Below are positions 17,574 to 25,324 of a stretch of DNA of 59,385 bases, in pieces. The DNA is from Nocardia alni (GTDB lineage Bacteria; Actinomycetota; Actinomycetes; Mycobacteriales; Mycobacteriaceae): positions 3 to 59,387 of the forward strand of contig NZ_JAGPOX010000049.1 of the NCBI RefSeq assembly GCF_019038435.1. The letters are read 5' to 3'. Positions within the stretch are counted from its first letter, which is position 1. Each line of letters begins with the position of its first letter. The notes under the pieces are model-generated. The model was given only the letters and a program-made list of their open reading frames with translations, was not told where the DNA came from and did no database searches. The position numbers and the translations under genes are program-made.

Positions 17574-18617
17574 TCAGATCGCTGCCGCGGAATCGACTGC
17601 GGCCGAGCGTAGTATCGGCGCGACCTCGCCGCCGATGAGCTCGTGTGAGCGCAGCAGGTCCTCGTGCTCGAACCAGGCGAAGTCGGGGAAGGTCATCACC
17701 GCCCCGTAACCGCCGGCCCGGCACTGTTCGATCAGCTTCTCGGCCACGGTCTTCGGGGATCCGATGGCGAAATCGTCCGGATGCGACATCCAGCTGCGTA
17801 CGTTGGGGTCCTGGGTCTCGAAGGCCTGGCCGGCCAGCGCGGCGACTCTGTCGGCGCTGGCTTCGCACTTCTCCTGCGCCTCGGCGTCGGAGTCGGCTAC
17901 GAACACCCGCCGCCGTATCCCCAGTCTGCTCGGGTCTGCCGCATGGCCGGCGGTCTCCGCGGCCGCGCGATAGTGCTCGGCGAGCTGGGCGGCGACCGGT
18001 GTCGGCAACCAGGCCGTGCACATCTTGTATCCGCGTTGCCCGGTCCAGGCCGCCGAACTCGGGGACATGACGGTGACCCATGTCGATCGTTCGGTCTCGG
18101 GCCGCATCGGTGGGATGATCGGCACCCGGTCCAGATTGTAGAACTTGTCCTGGTGTGTGACGCAAGGGTTTTCGGCCGCTTTGCCGAGCAGCTCCGCGCC
18201 GCTGTAGTAGCGAGGCCGGACGTCTTCGGAGGCGAAACCGGCCATCACGGCTTCGCGATCCCCGGCGCCGGGGGCGATCCCGGGCTCGAACCGGCCCTGC
18301 GTGATGTAGTCGAGCATCCCGACTTCCTCGACATATCGGCGGGCGTCGTGCATCGCGAGCACGCTGCCGAGCGTGGTGAAGCGCAGACGCTCGGTCCGGG
18401 CCGCCACCGCCGCCACCAGCAGGTGCGTCGACGGCGACAGGTTGATGGGATTGAAATGGTGCTCGGCGAAAGCGATTCCGTCGAAACCGAACTGTTCGCA
18501 CTTCGTCCAGAGTTCCAGATACTGGTCGTAGGCTGCCTGGGTCTGCTCCGGTGTGGGTAATTCCCGTAGTGCCGCGTCGTCGGTGCTGAAGATGTAGAAG
18601 CCCCAGGTTTCGATCAC
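17574..18617 (-). CDS. LLM class flavin-dependent monooxygenase
   Basis: 347 residues from GTG 18617, which follows GAGAGG by about 9 bases and starts the typical strand METWGFYIFS; the frame is open to 18686 but that part holds an operator-like repeat. Bacterial luciferase-like features include FGFDGIAFAEHHF near 50 and GSVLAMHDARRYVEEVGMLD. The family uses reduced flavin and oxygen on aldehydes, ketones or sulfonates. First gene of the operon with the esterase and TetR regulator. Two copies of the TetR operator motif lie upstream at 18680 and 18735. Confidence 0.88.
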   Translation of the reverse strand: MIETWGFYIFSTDDAALRELPTPEQTQAAYDQYLELWTKCEQFGFDGIAFAEHHFNPINLSPSTHLLVAAVAARTERLRFTTLGSVLAMHDARRYVEEVGMLDYITQGRFEPGIAPGAGDREAVMAGFASEDVRPRYYSGAELLGKAAENPCVTHQDKFYNLDRVPIIPPMRPETERSTWVTVMSPSSAAWTGQRGYKMCTAWLPTPVAAQLAEHYRAAAETAGHAADPSRLGIRRRVFVADSDAEAQEKCEASADRVAALAGQAFETQDPNVRSWMSHPDDFAIGSPKTVAEKLIEQCRAGGYGAVMTFPDFAWFEHEDLLRSHELIGGEVAPILRSAAVDSAAAI

Positions 18618-18679
18618 GTCAATTGCCTCTCGGGTCGGGCATCGATCACGGATCAGCCGGTGGCCACCACTGTTCCAAC

Positions 18680-18693
18680 AGAACATTCGTTCT
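18680..18693. promoter_or_regulatory. TetR operator candidate 2
   Basis: AGAACATTCGTTCT is an inverted repeat with 5-base arms AGAAC/GTTCT, 63 bases before the monooxygenase start. It differs from the other two copies at two positions. Confidence 0.5.
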
Positions 18694-18734
18694 TTTTCGA
18701 GCCCGAGCTTACAAACCGCGGCGGAGCGCTGTCA

Positions 18735-18748
18735 AGAATGAACGTTCG
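18735..18748. promoter_or_regulatory. TetR operator candidate 3
   Basis: AGAATGAACGTTCG is the exact reverse complement of the 14-mer found before the tetR gene. It lies 118 bases before the monooxygenase start. Confidence 0.6.
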
Positions 18749-18752
18749 GTTT

Positions 18753-19223
18753 TCAGTGATCCCGGCGGACGACCGATGCTGCGAGTGGAGTCCCCCAGGC
18801 GGGACGTCGACAGCAGGACAACATGATTCGGACCGTGGACTGTCGCCGCCCGATTCGGTTGCAGTAGGCGCCGATCTTCGTCGGCTCCACACCGACTCCG
18901 AACATGGAGCCTTCGCCGATCGACACCGTGTGACCGTCCAGAAGCCCAGTGACGCAATCCAGATGGGCGTTGCACTGGGAGCAGCGGCCAGGCTTTTCCG
19001 GCGGAGCTTTCGAGGCCACGGGCACGCTACGGTTGCCGGCCAAGTCGGCTTCCTCAGACCACATCGTCGAAGTGTCGATGCCGCAGGCGAACTCATTCTG
19101 TTGGCCAGTCAGGACAGCCGCAGAGTAGTCGTCCTTGTCGCCGACCCACTGGTAATACTCGCTGCGGGTGGTGAGGTGATGACTGCACGTGGGTTCCGCT
19201 ATCTGCCTTGTGCCGATGGTCAT
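18753..19223 (-). CDS. Hypothetical protein, possible zinc ribbon
   Basis: 156 residues, start ATG 19223 overlapping the TetR stop as ATGA, so translation could be coupled. The first 90 residues look protein-like and hydrophilic (SEYYQWVGDKDDYSA, ACGIDTSTMWSEEADLAGN) and contain CSQC near 83 followed by a further Cys, a possible zinc-binding site. The last third is Arg-rich and looks like read-through into non-coding DNA or a frameshifted tail. I recognise no family. Competing frames exist over the same bases on both strands, so this is a tentative call. Confidence 0.4.
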   Translation of the reverse strand: MTIGTRQIAEPTCSHHLTTRSEYYQWVGDKDDYSAAVLTGQQNEFACGIDTSTMWSEEADLAGNRSVPVASKAPPEKPGRCSQCNAHLDCVTGLLDGHTVSIGEGSMFGVGVEPTKIGAYCNRIGRRQSTVRIMLSCCRRPAWGTPLAASVVRRDH

Positions 19224-19858
19224 CTGGTGGGTGATTCGCCGGTGAGGTAGTGCTCGATGGTGGGGGCTACCCAGGCGACGAGGGTGTCGACATCGGCGTG
19301 GGCGAGCGGTTCGATCTCGAGTATGTAGCGTCCCATGGCGAGTCCGATCAGGTGAGATACCGCCAGTGGCAGGCGCAATGCGGCGTCCTGGCGGTCGGAG
19401 GCGACGACGACGGGGTTCAGGATTTCGGCGGTGACGAATTCGCGCAATGCTGTGGTGGCTTGGCCGTCGGTCAGCCCGGAGCTGACGGTCATCCGCAGTT
19501 GGCGGCGGGTGTCCGAGTTTTCCCAGAGGTTCAGGAAGAACCGGGTCAGGCGTTCGCCGACCGCCGACTGGCTGGTATCGAGCAACAGATGTGACACGCT
19601 GCGCACGAAATCTTCGGGCAATTGCATGGACGCGGTGAACAGGTCTGCTTTGGCGCCGTAGAAGTGGTGCACGAGAGCAGGGTCGACTCCGGCCGCTGCG
19701 GCGATCGCGCGGATGGTCGTGGCCGCGTATCCGTATGTGGCGAACTGCTCGCGGGCGGCGTCGAGGATCCGCCGGCGGGTATCGGTCTTGCCGGAAGCGC
19801 GTGGTCGCCCGCGCCGCCGGGGCGCGGCGGTAGGCGATTCCTTTCGTGGCATGGACAC
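19220..19858 (-). CDS. TetR family transcriptional regulator
   Basis: 212 residues; ATG 19852 (MPRKESP) is an alternative start. After a basic N-terminus (RRRGRPRASG), the helix-turn-helix reads RRRILDAAREQFATYGYAAT, then IRAIAAAAGVDPALVHHFYG. The C-terminal domain resembles the TetR_C_11-type group often found beside ABC exporters. Divergent from the ABC-2 transporter operon beginning at 20011, so it probably represses that exporter and responds to an exported compound. I did not find a clean palindrome in the 152-bp gap. Confidence 0.93.
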   Translation of the reverse strand: MSMPRKESPTAAPRRRGRPRASGKTDTRRRILDAAREQFATYGYAATTIRAIAAAAGVDPALVHHFYGAKADLFTASMQLPEDFVRSVSHLLLDTSQSAVGERLTRFFLNLWENSDTRRQLRMTVSSGLTDGQATTALREFVTAEILNPVVVASDRQDAALRLPLAVSHLIGLAMGRYILEIEPLAHADVDTLVAWVAPTIEHYLTGESPTR

Positions 19859-20010
19859 GATCCTAATAAATCATCGGTTGTTGAATATCGCTCGGCTGCG
19901 GCTTATAGTCCTGCTCATGCCCGGCGCAGACGGTGTAGGGCAGGCCATTCACTACAGGGTCGCCGGTTGTGTGGCCGCTGTGTCACGAGTGCGGGAACGG
20001 GAGTTTCGCG

Positions 20011-21072
20011 ATGTGGGCGATGGTATTGAAGGAATTCCTCGAGCTGCGGCGAGACAGGCGCACGATGGCGCTGATCATCATGTTGCCGCTGGTTCTGCTC
20101 GTGGTGTTCGGTTATGCCGCCAGTTTCAACGTCAAGTCGCTGCACACCGAGGTGGTGGGGCCGCAGGCCAGCCAGGTCGCGGGGAAGCTGCCCGCGATGT
20201 TCGAGGTGACCAAGGTGGACCCGGGCGCGGGAGAGCGGCAGGGACACGACGCGCTGCGCGACGACAAGGCGGACGTCGTGATCGTCACCGGCGCCGGTGC
20301 AAGCCCAGCGACGGCGATGATCAACGGGGCGAACCTGTTCGCCGCGCAGCAGGCAGTGGCGGTGGTGGGCCGCTCGGGTGGCGCTATGAAGCCGGAGGTG
20401 CTGTTCAATCCGCAGCTGAAGACCTCGTGGGTGATGGTTCCGGCGATCATTGGGCTGATCCTGGCCTTCATCGGCACCATCATCACCTCGCTCGGGCTGG
20501 TGCGTGAACGTCAGTCGGGCACGTTGGAGCAGCTGGCGGTGATGCCCTTCCGGCCCTCGGATGTCATCGCGGGCAAGATCATTCCGTACTTTCTGCTGGC
20601 CGCGCTGGACATGCTGATCGTCACGGTGCTCGGGGTGTTGCTGTTCGGAGTGCCGTTCGCCGGGAACGTCCTGGTATTCGTGGTCGGTGCGGCGCTGTTC
20701 CTGTTCGTCGTGCTCGGTATCGGCGTGTTCATCTCCACGGTGTCGCAGAATCAGGGGCAGGCGATGCAGCTCGCGATGATGGTGATGATGCCGCAGATCC
20801 TGTTGTCCGGCATGATCTTCCCGCTGTCGTCGATGGCCGCGGGAGTGCGCTGGATCGCCTATGTGCTGCCGTTGACCTGGTTCGCCAAGATCTCGATCGG
20901 TGTGATGCTGCGCGGAGCCACGGTGTCGTCGCTGTGGCTGTCACTGCTGATCCTCGCTGTGATGGCCGTGGTCGTGTTCTCCGCGGCGGTGGCGCGGTTC
21001 CGCCGCGATCTGGCGCCGAACATGCCAGCCGCCGCGGCGCCCGAGCCCAGCGCCAGTGCGGCACAGGCATGA
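20011..21072 (+). CDS. ABC-2 type exporter permease
   Basis: 353 residues from ATG 20011, which has GGGAG 7 bases upstream. One membrane helix near residue 25 (MALIIMLPLVLLVVFGYAAS) is followed by a large extracytoplasmic domain of about 120 residues, then five helices from about 155 to 335, as in ABC2_membrane_3 permeases (YhgE/YbhS-like). LVRERQSGTLEQLAVMPFRP is the usual coupling segment after the second helix. The stop overlaps the next gene as ATGA. Forms an exporter with the two following ATPases. Ends with an Ala/Pro-rich tail. Confidence 0.92.
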   Translation: MWAMVLKEFLELRRDRRTMALIIMLPLVLLVVFGYAASFNVKSLHTEVVGPQASQVAGKLPAMFEVTKVDPGAGERQGHDALRDDKADVVIVTGAGASPATAMINGANLFAAQQAVAVVGRSGGAMKPEVLFNPQLKTSWVMVPAIIGLILAFIGTIITSLGLVRERQSGTLEQLAVMPFRPSDVIAGKIIPYFLLAALDMLIVTVLGVLLFGVPFAGNVLVFVVGAALFLFVVLGIGVFISTVSQNQGQAMQLAMMVMMPQILLSGMIFPLSSMAAGVRWIAYVLPLTWFAKISIGVMLRGATVSSLWLSLLILAVMAVVVFSAAVARFRRDLAPNMPAAAAPEPSASAAQA

Positions 21073-21932
21073 GCGCGGCGCAGCCGACAGAGTCGGCCGA
21101 ACGTGCTTGGGGCGCATATGATCTGACGGTGCGTTACGGCGCGAACGCTGCACTCGACGGGGTGAGCTTCACGGTGCCGCGCGGCGAGGTGAGCATGGTG
21201 GTCGGCGGCGACGGGGCAGGTAAGACGACCTTGCTGCGCTCGCTCATCGGCGGTGTGCGCACCGCGAGCGGCGCGATCGCCGCACCACCGCAACGGGAGT
21301 GTGCGTTCATGCCCACCGGCGCGGCCGGTGTCTGGCAGGATTTGACGGTCGATGAGAATATCGAATTCGTCGGCGCCGCTTATGGTTTGCGAGGCGAGGC
21401 GTTGCGCGACCGACGCGATACCCTGCTGGCCGCGGCCGGACTCGACACCGTGGGCGCCCGGCTCGCCGGCGCGCTGTCGGGCGGTATGCGTCAGAAGCTG
21501 TCGTTCTGCCTGGCCATGCTGCATCGGCCGCTACTGCTGGTGCTCGACGAGCCCAGTACCGGCGTCGACCCGGTGAGCCGAATCGACCTGTGGCGGTTGA
21601 TCTCTCAGGCCGCTGTCGACGGTGCGGCGGTCGCGATGGCCACCACCTATCTCGACGAAGCCGAACGCGCCTCGACGGTTCTGGTACTGGACTCCGGGCG
21701 TGCGCTGGCCTCGGGCACACCCGAGCAGGTGATCGCCGACACTCCCGGGACCATCACGACGGGCGACGCGCCTGCCGGTGATCCGGCCCTGTCCTGGCGG
21801 CGCGGCCGCAGCACGCACTCCTGGCACGCCGGACCGCCGGCCGCGCACGAGAGCCCGTTCGTCCCGGACATGGAGGACTGCGTGATCGCCACCACCCTCG
21901 CCGACCGCACTCCCGCAGGGGCAGACCGATGA
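21069..21932 (+). CDS. ABC transporter ATP-binding protein (first of two)
   Basis: 287 residues from ATG 21069, overlapping the permease stop. Walker A is GGDGAGKTT (the usual N replaced by D), the signature LSGGMRQK is intact and Walker B is LLLVLDEPSTGVD. The C-terminus ends in the MEDCVIATTL segment common to ABC-2 ATPases. A longer frame to 20934 lies inside the permease and is not the start. With the next gene it supplies two different nucleotide-binding subunits for one permease, an arrangement seen as a fused protein in YbhF/RbbA-type systems. Confidence 0.9.
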   Translation: MSAAQPTESAERAWGAYDLTVRYGANAALDGVSFTVPRGEVSMVVGGDGAGKTTLLRSLIGGVRTASGAIAAPPQRECAFMPTGAAGVWQDLTVDENIEFVGAAYGLRGEALRDRRDTLLAAAGLDTVGARLAGALSGGMRQKLSFCLAMLHRPLLLVLDEPSTGVDPVSRIDLWRLISQAAVDGAAVAMATTYLDEAERASTVLVLDSGRALASGTPEQVIADTPGTITTGDAPAGDPALSWRRGRSTHSWHAGPPAAHESPFVPDMEDCVIATTLADRTPAGADR

Positions 21933-22804
21933 CCGGCGCATCCACGCAGCCACTGGCCCAGGCCGCCGACGCGACCAAACGGTACGGCTCCTTCACCGCC
22001 GTCGACCAGGTGTCGCTGTCGGTGGCCCCCGGGGAGATCGTCGGCCTGCTCGGCGCCAACGGCGCGGGCAAGACCACCCTGATCAAAATGCTGCTCGGGC
22101 TCACCCCGCCGACTTCGGGAACCGTGGCGATGTTCGGACGGACTCCCTCGCGCGCCACCCGTGCCCAACTCGGTTACGTGCCACAGGGTCTGGGCCTGTG
22201 GTCCACGATGACCGTCCAGGAGAACATCACCTTCGCCGCCACTGCCTTCCGAGCCGACCCGCACCCGCCGCTGCCCGCCGCGCTCGAGGCCGCTCGCGAT
22301 CACCTCGTCGGCGACATCGGTCTGGGCCTGCAACGCCAGCTCGCTTTCACCATCGCCCTGGCTCACCACCCCCGCCTGCTCATCCTCGACGAACCCACCT
22401 CCGGCGTCGATCCGCTCTCGCGGGCACGCCTGTGGGACACCGTGCACGAGCAGGCCGACGGCGGCACCGGCATCCTGGTCACCACCCACTACATGCAGGA
22501 AGCCGAGCAATGCGACCGGCTGATGCTGATGTCACACGGGCGCGAGGTCGCAACCGGTAGCGAGACCGACATCATCGGCGACACCACCGCCACCCAGGTC
22601 GGCTGCGACGACTGGTCCGCCGCCTTCACCGCCCTGTCCGCCGCCGGGCTCCCGGTGACCCTGGCCGGTCGCCGAGTCCGCCTCGCCGACACCGAAACCG
22701 ACAAGATCCGGGCCGTGCTCACCGAGGCGGGCATCACCGCCGACATCCACGAGGTCCCCGCCACTCTGGAGGAGAAAATGACCATCCTGGACCACGACGG
22801 ATAG
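21929..22804 (+). CDS. ABC transporter ATP-binding protein (second, degenerate signature)
   Basis: 291 residues, start ATG 21929 overlapping the previous stop as ATGA. Walker A is GANGAGKTT and Walker B LLILDEPTSGVD. The LSGG signature is replaced by IGLGLQRQLAF, as in the second ATPase half of RbbA/YhiH-like transporters. Together the pair would form one canonical and one degenerate ATP site. Last gene of the TetR-linked exporter operon. The substrate is unknown; drug or lipid export is typical of the class. Confidence 0.9.
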   Translation: MTGASTQPLAQAADATKRYGSFTAVDQVSLSVAPGEIVGLLGANGAGKTTLIKMLLGLTPPTSGTVAMFGRTPSRATRAQLGYVPQGLGLWSTMTVQENITFAATAFRADPHPPLPAALEAARDHLVGDIGLGLQRQLAFTIALAHHPRLLILDEPTSGVDPLSRARLWDTVHEQADGGTGILVTTHYMQEAEQCDRLMLMSHGREVATGSETDIIGDTTATQVGCDDWSAAFTALSAAGLPVTLAGRRVRLADTETDKIRAVLTEAGITADIHEVPATLEEKMTILDHDG

Positions 22805-22955
22805 CACCGTGCCGTTGCCGGACCGATTCGCCGCGTGCCGCGCGTGACACGGCGCTCGACCTGACGACGTGGCTACGACCTGCGCCGAATTCCGACCGGT
22901 TGATCCTGCAACCTGATAATCTTGCGCCGAAACATGGTGAGGGGGTGGTGTTTCG

Positions 22956-24020
22956 GTGGCCGGGAACCACGAGCCCAGACGGCGCGCAGTTCACGTGGCA
23001 GGTCGCTTACACAAGCCCTCTGAAACCCCAACACCGCAGGTAGGCGTGCCGCCGGCAAACTCGCCAGCGTATCCCGAACCTCCATCGTCGGGCTCCCCTG
23101 CTGCGGCGAGCGCGGTGGTGCCCGAAAGCTCCGCTGGTTCTCCTCCACCCCCGCCACCGGGGGGCACGGCCCCGGGAGATCTGTCCGGCCCTGCACCGGC
23201 GAAGGGGTGGAAGCGCTCGTTCTCGTCCTTGTCCACGCCGGGCAAGGCATTGGTGGGCCTCGTGGCGGCCGGGGTGGTCGGTGGTGTCATCCCGCTGCTC
23301 ATCAACTTCTACGGGCCCACCATCACCGACACGATCAGCTCGGGCTCCCCACTCGAGGTGGTCGTGCAACACGACCCTCCGCTGACGACGCCCGGCCTGT
23401 TCGCGCTTCCGGGCACATTGGCGGGAGACGCGCTCCCCCTGCGAGATCTGGCGGCGCAGCACCCTGACGCGGTGCCGGTCGGGACATTCGAGGTGAAGCT
23501 GATTCTCGAGGGGCGGCGCAGTCGGCCCGCCGTTATCACCGATCTGCGGGCCCGCGTGCTCAACCAGTCGAAACCCGTTGCGGGGACGCTTATCTCGGTC
23601 GCGTCGGCGGGCGAGAACACCAACGTTAACGGCTGTCTGTACCTGTCCGACCCGGCGCCGGACCTGATGACGGCGGATCCGAACCAACCGGGATGCTCGC
23701 CGACGGCGAAACCGTATTTCGCGGTGCACAATCTGACACTCAACCGTGGCGAGCAGATGGTGATCGACGTGAGCGCCAAGGTGAGTCGACAGTGGCCGAC
23801 ACCGGCACAGGCGTTCGGCTCCTACGAATGGGAACTCGTCCTGAGCGTGGTGCAGGACGGCAAGACGACCGAGCTGACGATTCGCGATGGCGCGCAACCG
23901 TTTCGACTGACGTCCATCGCTCCCGGCTATCGGGCGGTCTACTCCGGAACAGAGGTGATGAACGCCGAGGACCCCGCGCAATGGCTCCGGCTGACCTTCC
24001 CCGACGAGCCGCCACGATGA
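22956..24020 (+). CDS. Single-pass membrane protein with Pro-rich cytoplasmic N-terminus
   Basis: 354 residues from GTG 22956, with GAGGGGGTGG upstream. Residues 1-90 are Pro/Ser/Ala-rich and disordered (PPPPPPGG). A single membrane helix follows at about 95-118 (ALVGLVAAGVVGGVIPLLIN). The remaining 230 residues are extracytoplasmic, beta-rich, with two cysteines that could pair. I recognise no family. It overlaps the next gene as ATGA and begins a three-gene operon with two exported WD40-like proteins, for which it may be the membrane partner. Confidence 0.8.
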   Translation: MAGNHEPRRRAVHVAGRLHKPSETPTPQVGVPPANSPAYPEPPSSGSPAAASAVVPESSAGSPPPPPPGGTAPGDLSGPAPAKGWKRSFSSLSTPGKALVGLVAAGVVGGVIPLLINFYGPTITDTISSGSPLEVVVQHDPPLTTPGLFALPGTLAGDALPLRDLAAQHPDAVPVGTFEVKLILEGRRSRPAVITDLRARVLNQSKPVAGTLISVASAGENTNVNGCLYLSDPAPDLMTADPNQPGCSPTAKPYFAVHNLTLNRGEQMVIDVSAKVSRQWPTPAQAFGSYEWELVLSVVQDGKTTELTIRDGAQPFRLTSIAPGYRAVYSGTEVMNAEDPAQWLRLTFPDEPPR

Positions 24021-25324
24021 TTCGCGCGGTGCGCGCGGCAGTGTCGATCGCCGCGATCGCGGCGGTGCTGCTCGGGCTTGTCGCGGACGCGCTTGCTGCA
24101 CCGAACCATATTGCCCTGCAACTGAGGTCGAAGTTCAACGATCCGAACGCGGGCGTCGCCGACGCGGCCTTCAGCCCCGATGGCCGATCCCTGATCACGC
24201 TCGTCACCGACAGCATTCAGGTCCCGGACGGCCCGACACCGGCGCCCGTCACCACCAAGACCGTGGAACTGTGGAACGTGCGGACCGGACACCTCGACTG
24301 GACGTTGCAGGATGCGGACGGCCGCATTTCCCGCGCCCTGTTCGGGCCCGACGGTCACACGCTGGTCCTGCTGGTGGATGACACCGTCGAACTGTGGGAT
24401 GTGCGCACCCACCAGCCGATCACCACTCTCGACGCCTGCTCGGACGGTGACGTGAGCTGTCCCGACCAGCGGCACGACTGCCTGCAGGACCAGGACGACT
24501 GCATGGACGACCACAGCTACCGGCAGGCCGCGTTCAGCCCGGACGGCCGCACCCTCGCGGTCAGCGGCCGGTGGGGCAATAGCTATAGCGCCGTGGACAT
24601 CTGGGACCTGCGGACCCGGAAGCTGGTCGACACCTTTCCGACCGGACTCCCGGACGGCCTGGAGGCGACCATGGATCCCGACGGCCTCTATTTCAGCGCC
24701 GACTCTCGTCGGCTGATCGGCTTCGGAGTCGTGTTCGGCCAGTACGGATTGCAATCCGCCCTCGCCACGTGGGATGTCTCGACCGGACAGGTCCTGGCCC
24801 AGACGACATTCGGCCTCGACCGTGCCGTCAACACCTTCGACCTCAGTCACGACCGGCGGCATCTGGCCATCGTCTACAACGCGGATCGGCAAGCGGTCGT
24901 GGAGATCTGGGAGGTCGCCAGCGGAAAAATGGATTCCACCATCGATACCGGGGCCGGCGACGTCAACGCGGTCGCGTTCGGTCCCGAGGATCGCACGCTC
25001 GCCGTCGCGGTCGACGACAACAGCATTCTGCTCGCGGACGCCGCCGGAAATCGTCCGCCCACCAAGCTGACCGGGCCCGCGACGCTGAGGTTCGCCGCCG
25101 TCAGCACCGCGGCGATGAGCCCGGACGGCCGTACCGTCACCGGCGTCACCTACGACGGCATCGCGCTGCTGTGGGAATCGCGTTCCCAACAGTTCATTGC
25201 CGCCAAGACCCCGGGGTGCGCGAAGAAGTGCGCGTACACCGGGGACGTCGCATATACATCGGACAACAGGCTGCTGGCCATGGTCCGGCAAGACGGCGTC
25301 ATCGACATCATCCGTCTGCGATGA
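24017..25324 (+). CDS. Exported WD40-repeat protein 1
   Basis: 435 residues from ATG 24017, coupled to the previous gene; the frame extends to 23693 but inside it. Residues 1-28 form a Sec signal peptide (basic start, then AAIAAVLLGLVADALA). The rest holds about eight propeller blades with the pattern SPDGRxLxx...VxLWDVRTG (for example SPDGRTLAVSGRW, VDIWDLRTRKLVDT, LATWDVSTGQVL). Two acidic Cys-containing insertions lie near residues 150-170. Exported WD40 propellers act as binding platforms; no enzyme domain is fused here. Overlaps the next gene as ATGA. Confidence 0.88.
   Translation: MIRAVRAAVSIAAIAAVLLGLVADALAAPNHIALQLRSKFNDPNAGVADAAFSPDGRSLITLVTDSIQVPDGPTPAPVTTKTVELWNVRTGHLDWTLQDADGRISRALFGPDGHTLVLLVDDTVELWDVRTHQPITTLDACSDGDVSCPDQRHDCLQDQDDCMDDHSYRQAAFSPDGRTLAVSGRWGNSYSAVDIWDLRTRKLVDTFPTGLPDGLEATMDPDGLYFSADSRRLIGFGVVFGQYGLQSALATWDVSTGQVLAQTTFGLDRAVNTFDLSHDRRHLAIVYNADRQAVVEIWEVASGKMDSTIDTGAGDVNAVAFGPEDRTLAVAVDDNSILLADAAGNRPPTKLTGPATLRFAAVSTAAMSPDGRTVTGVTYDGIALLWESRSQQFIAAKTPGCAKKCAYTGDVAYTSDNRLLAMVRQDGVIDIIRLR

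Noticed and set aside
19859..20010. Palindromic TetR operator before the ABC-2 exporter
   Set aside because: Only weak, imperfect inverted repeats are visible (around AAATCATC...GTTGAATA); not enough to call a site.
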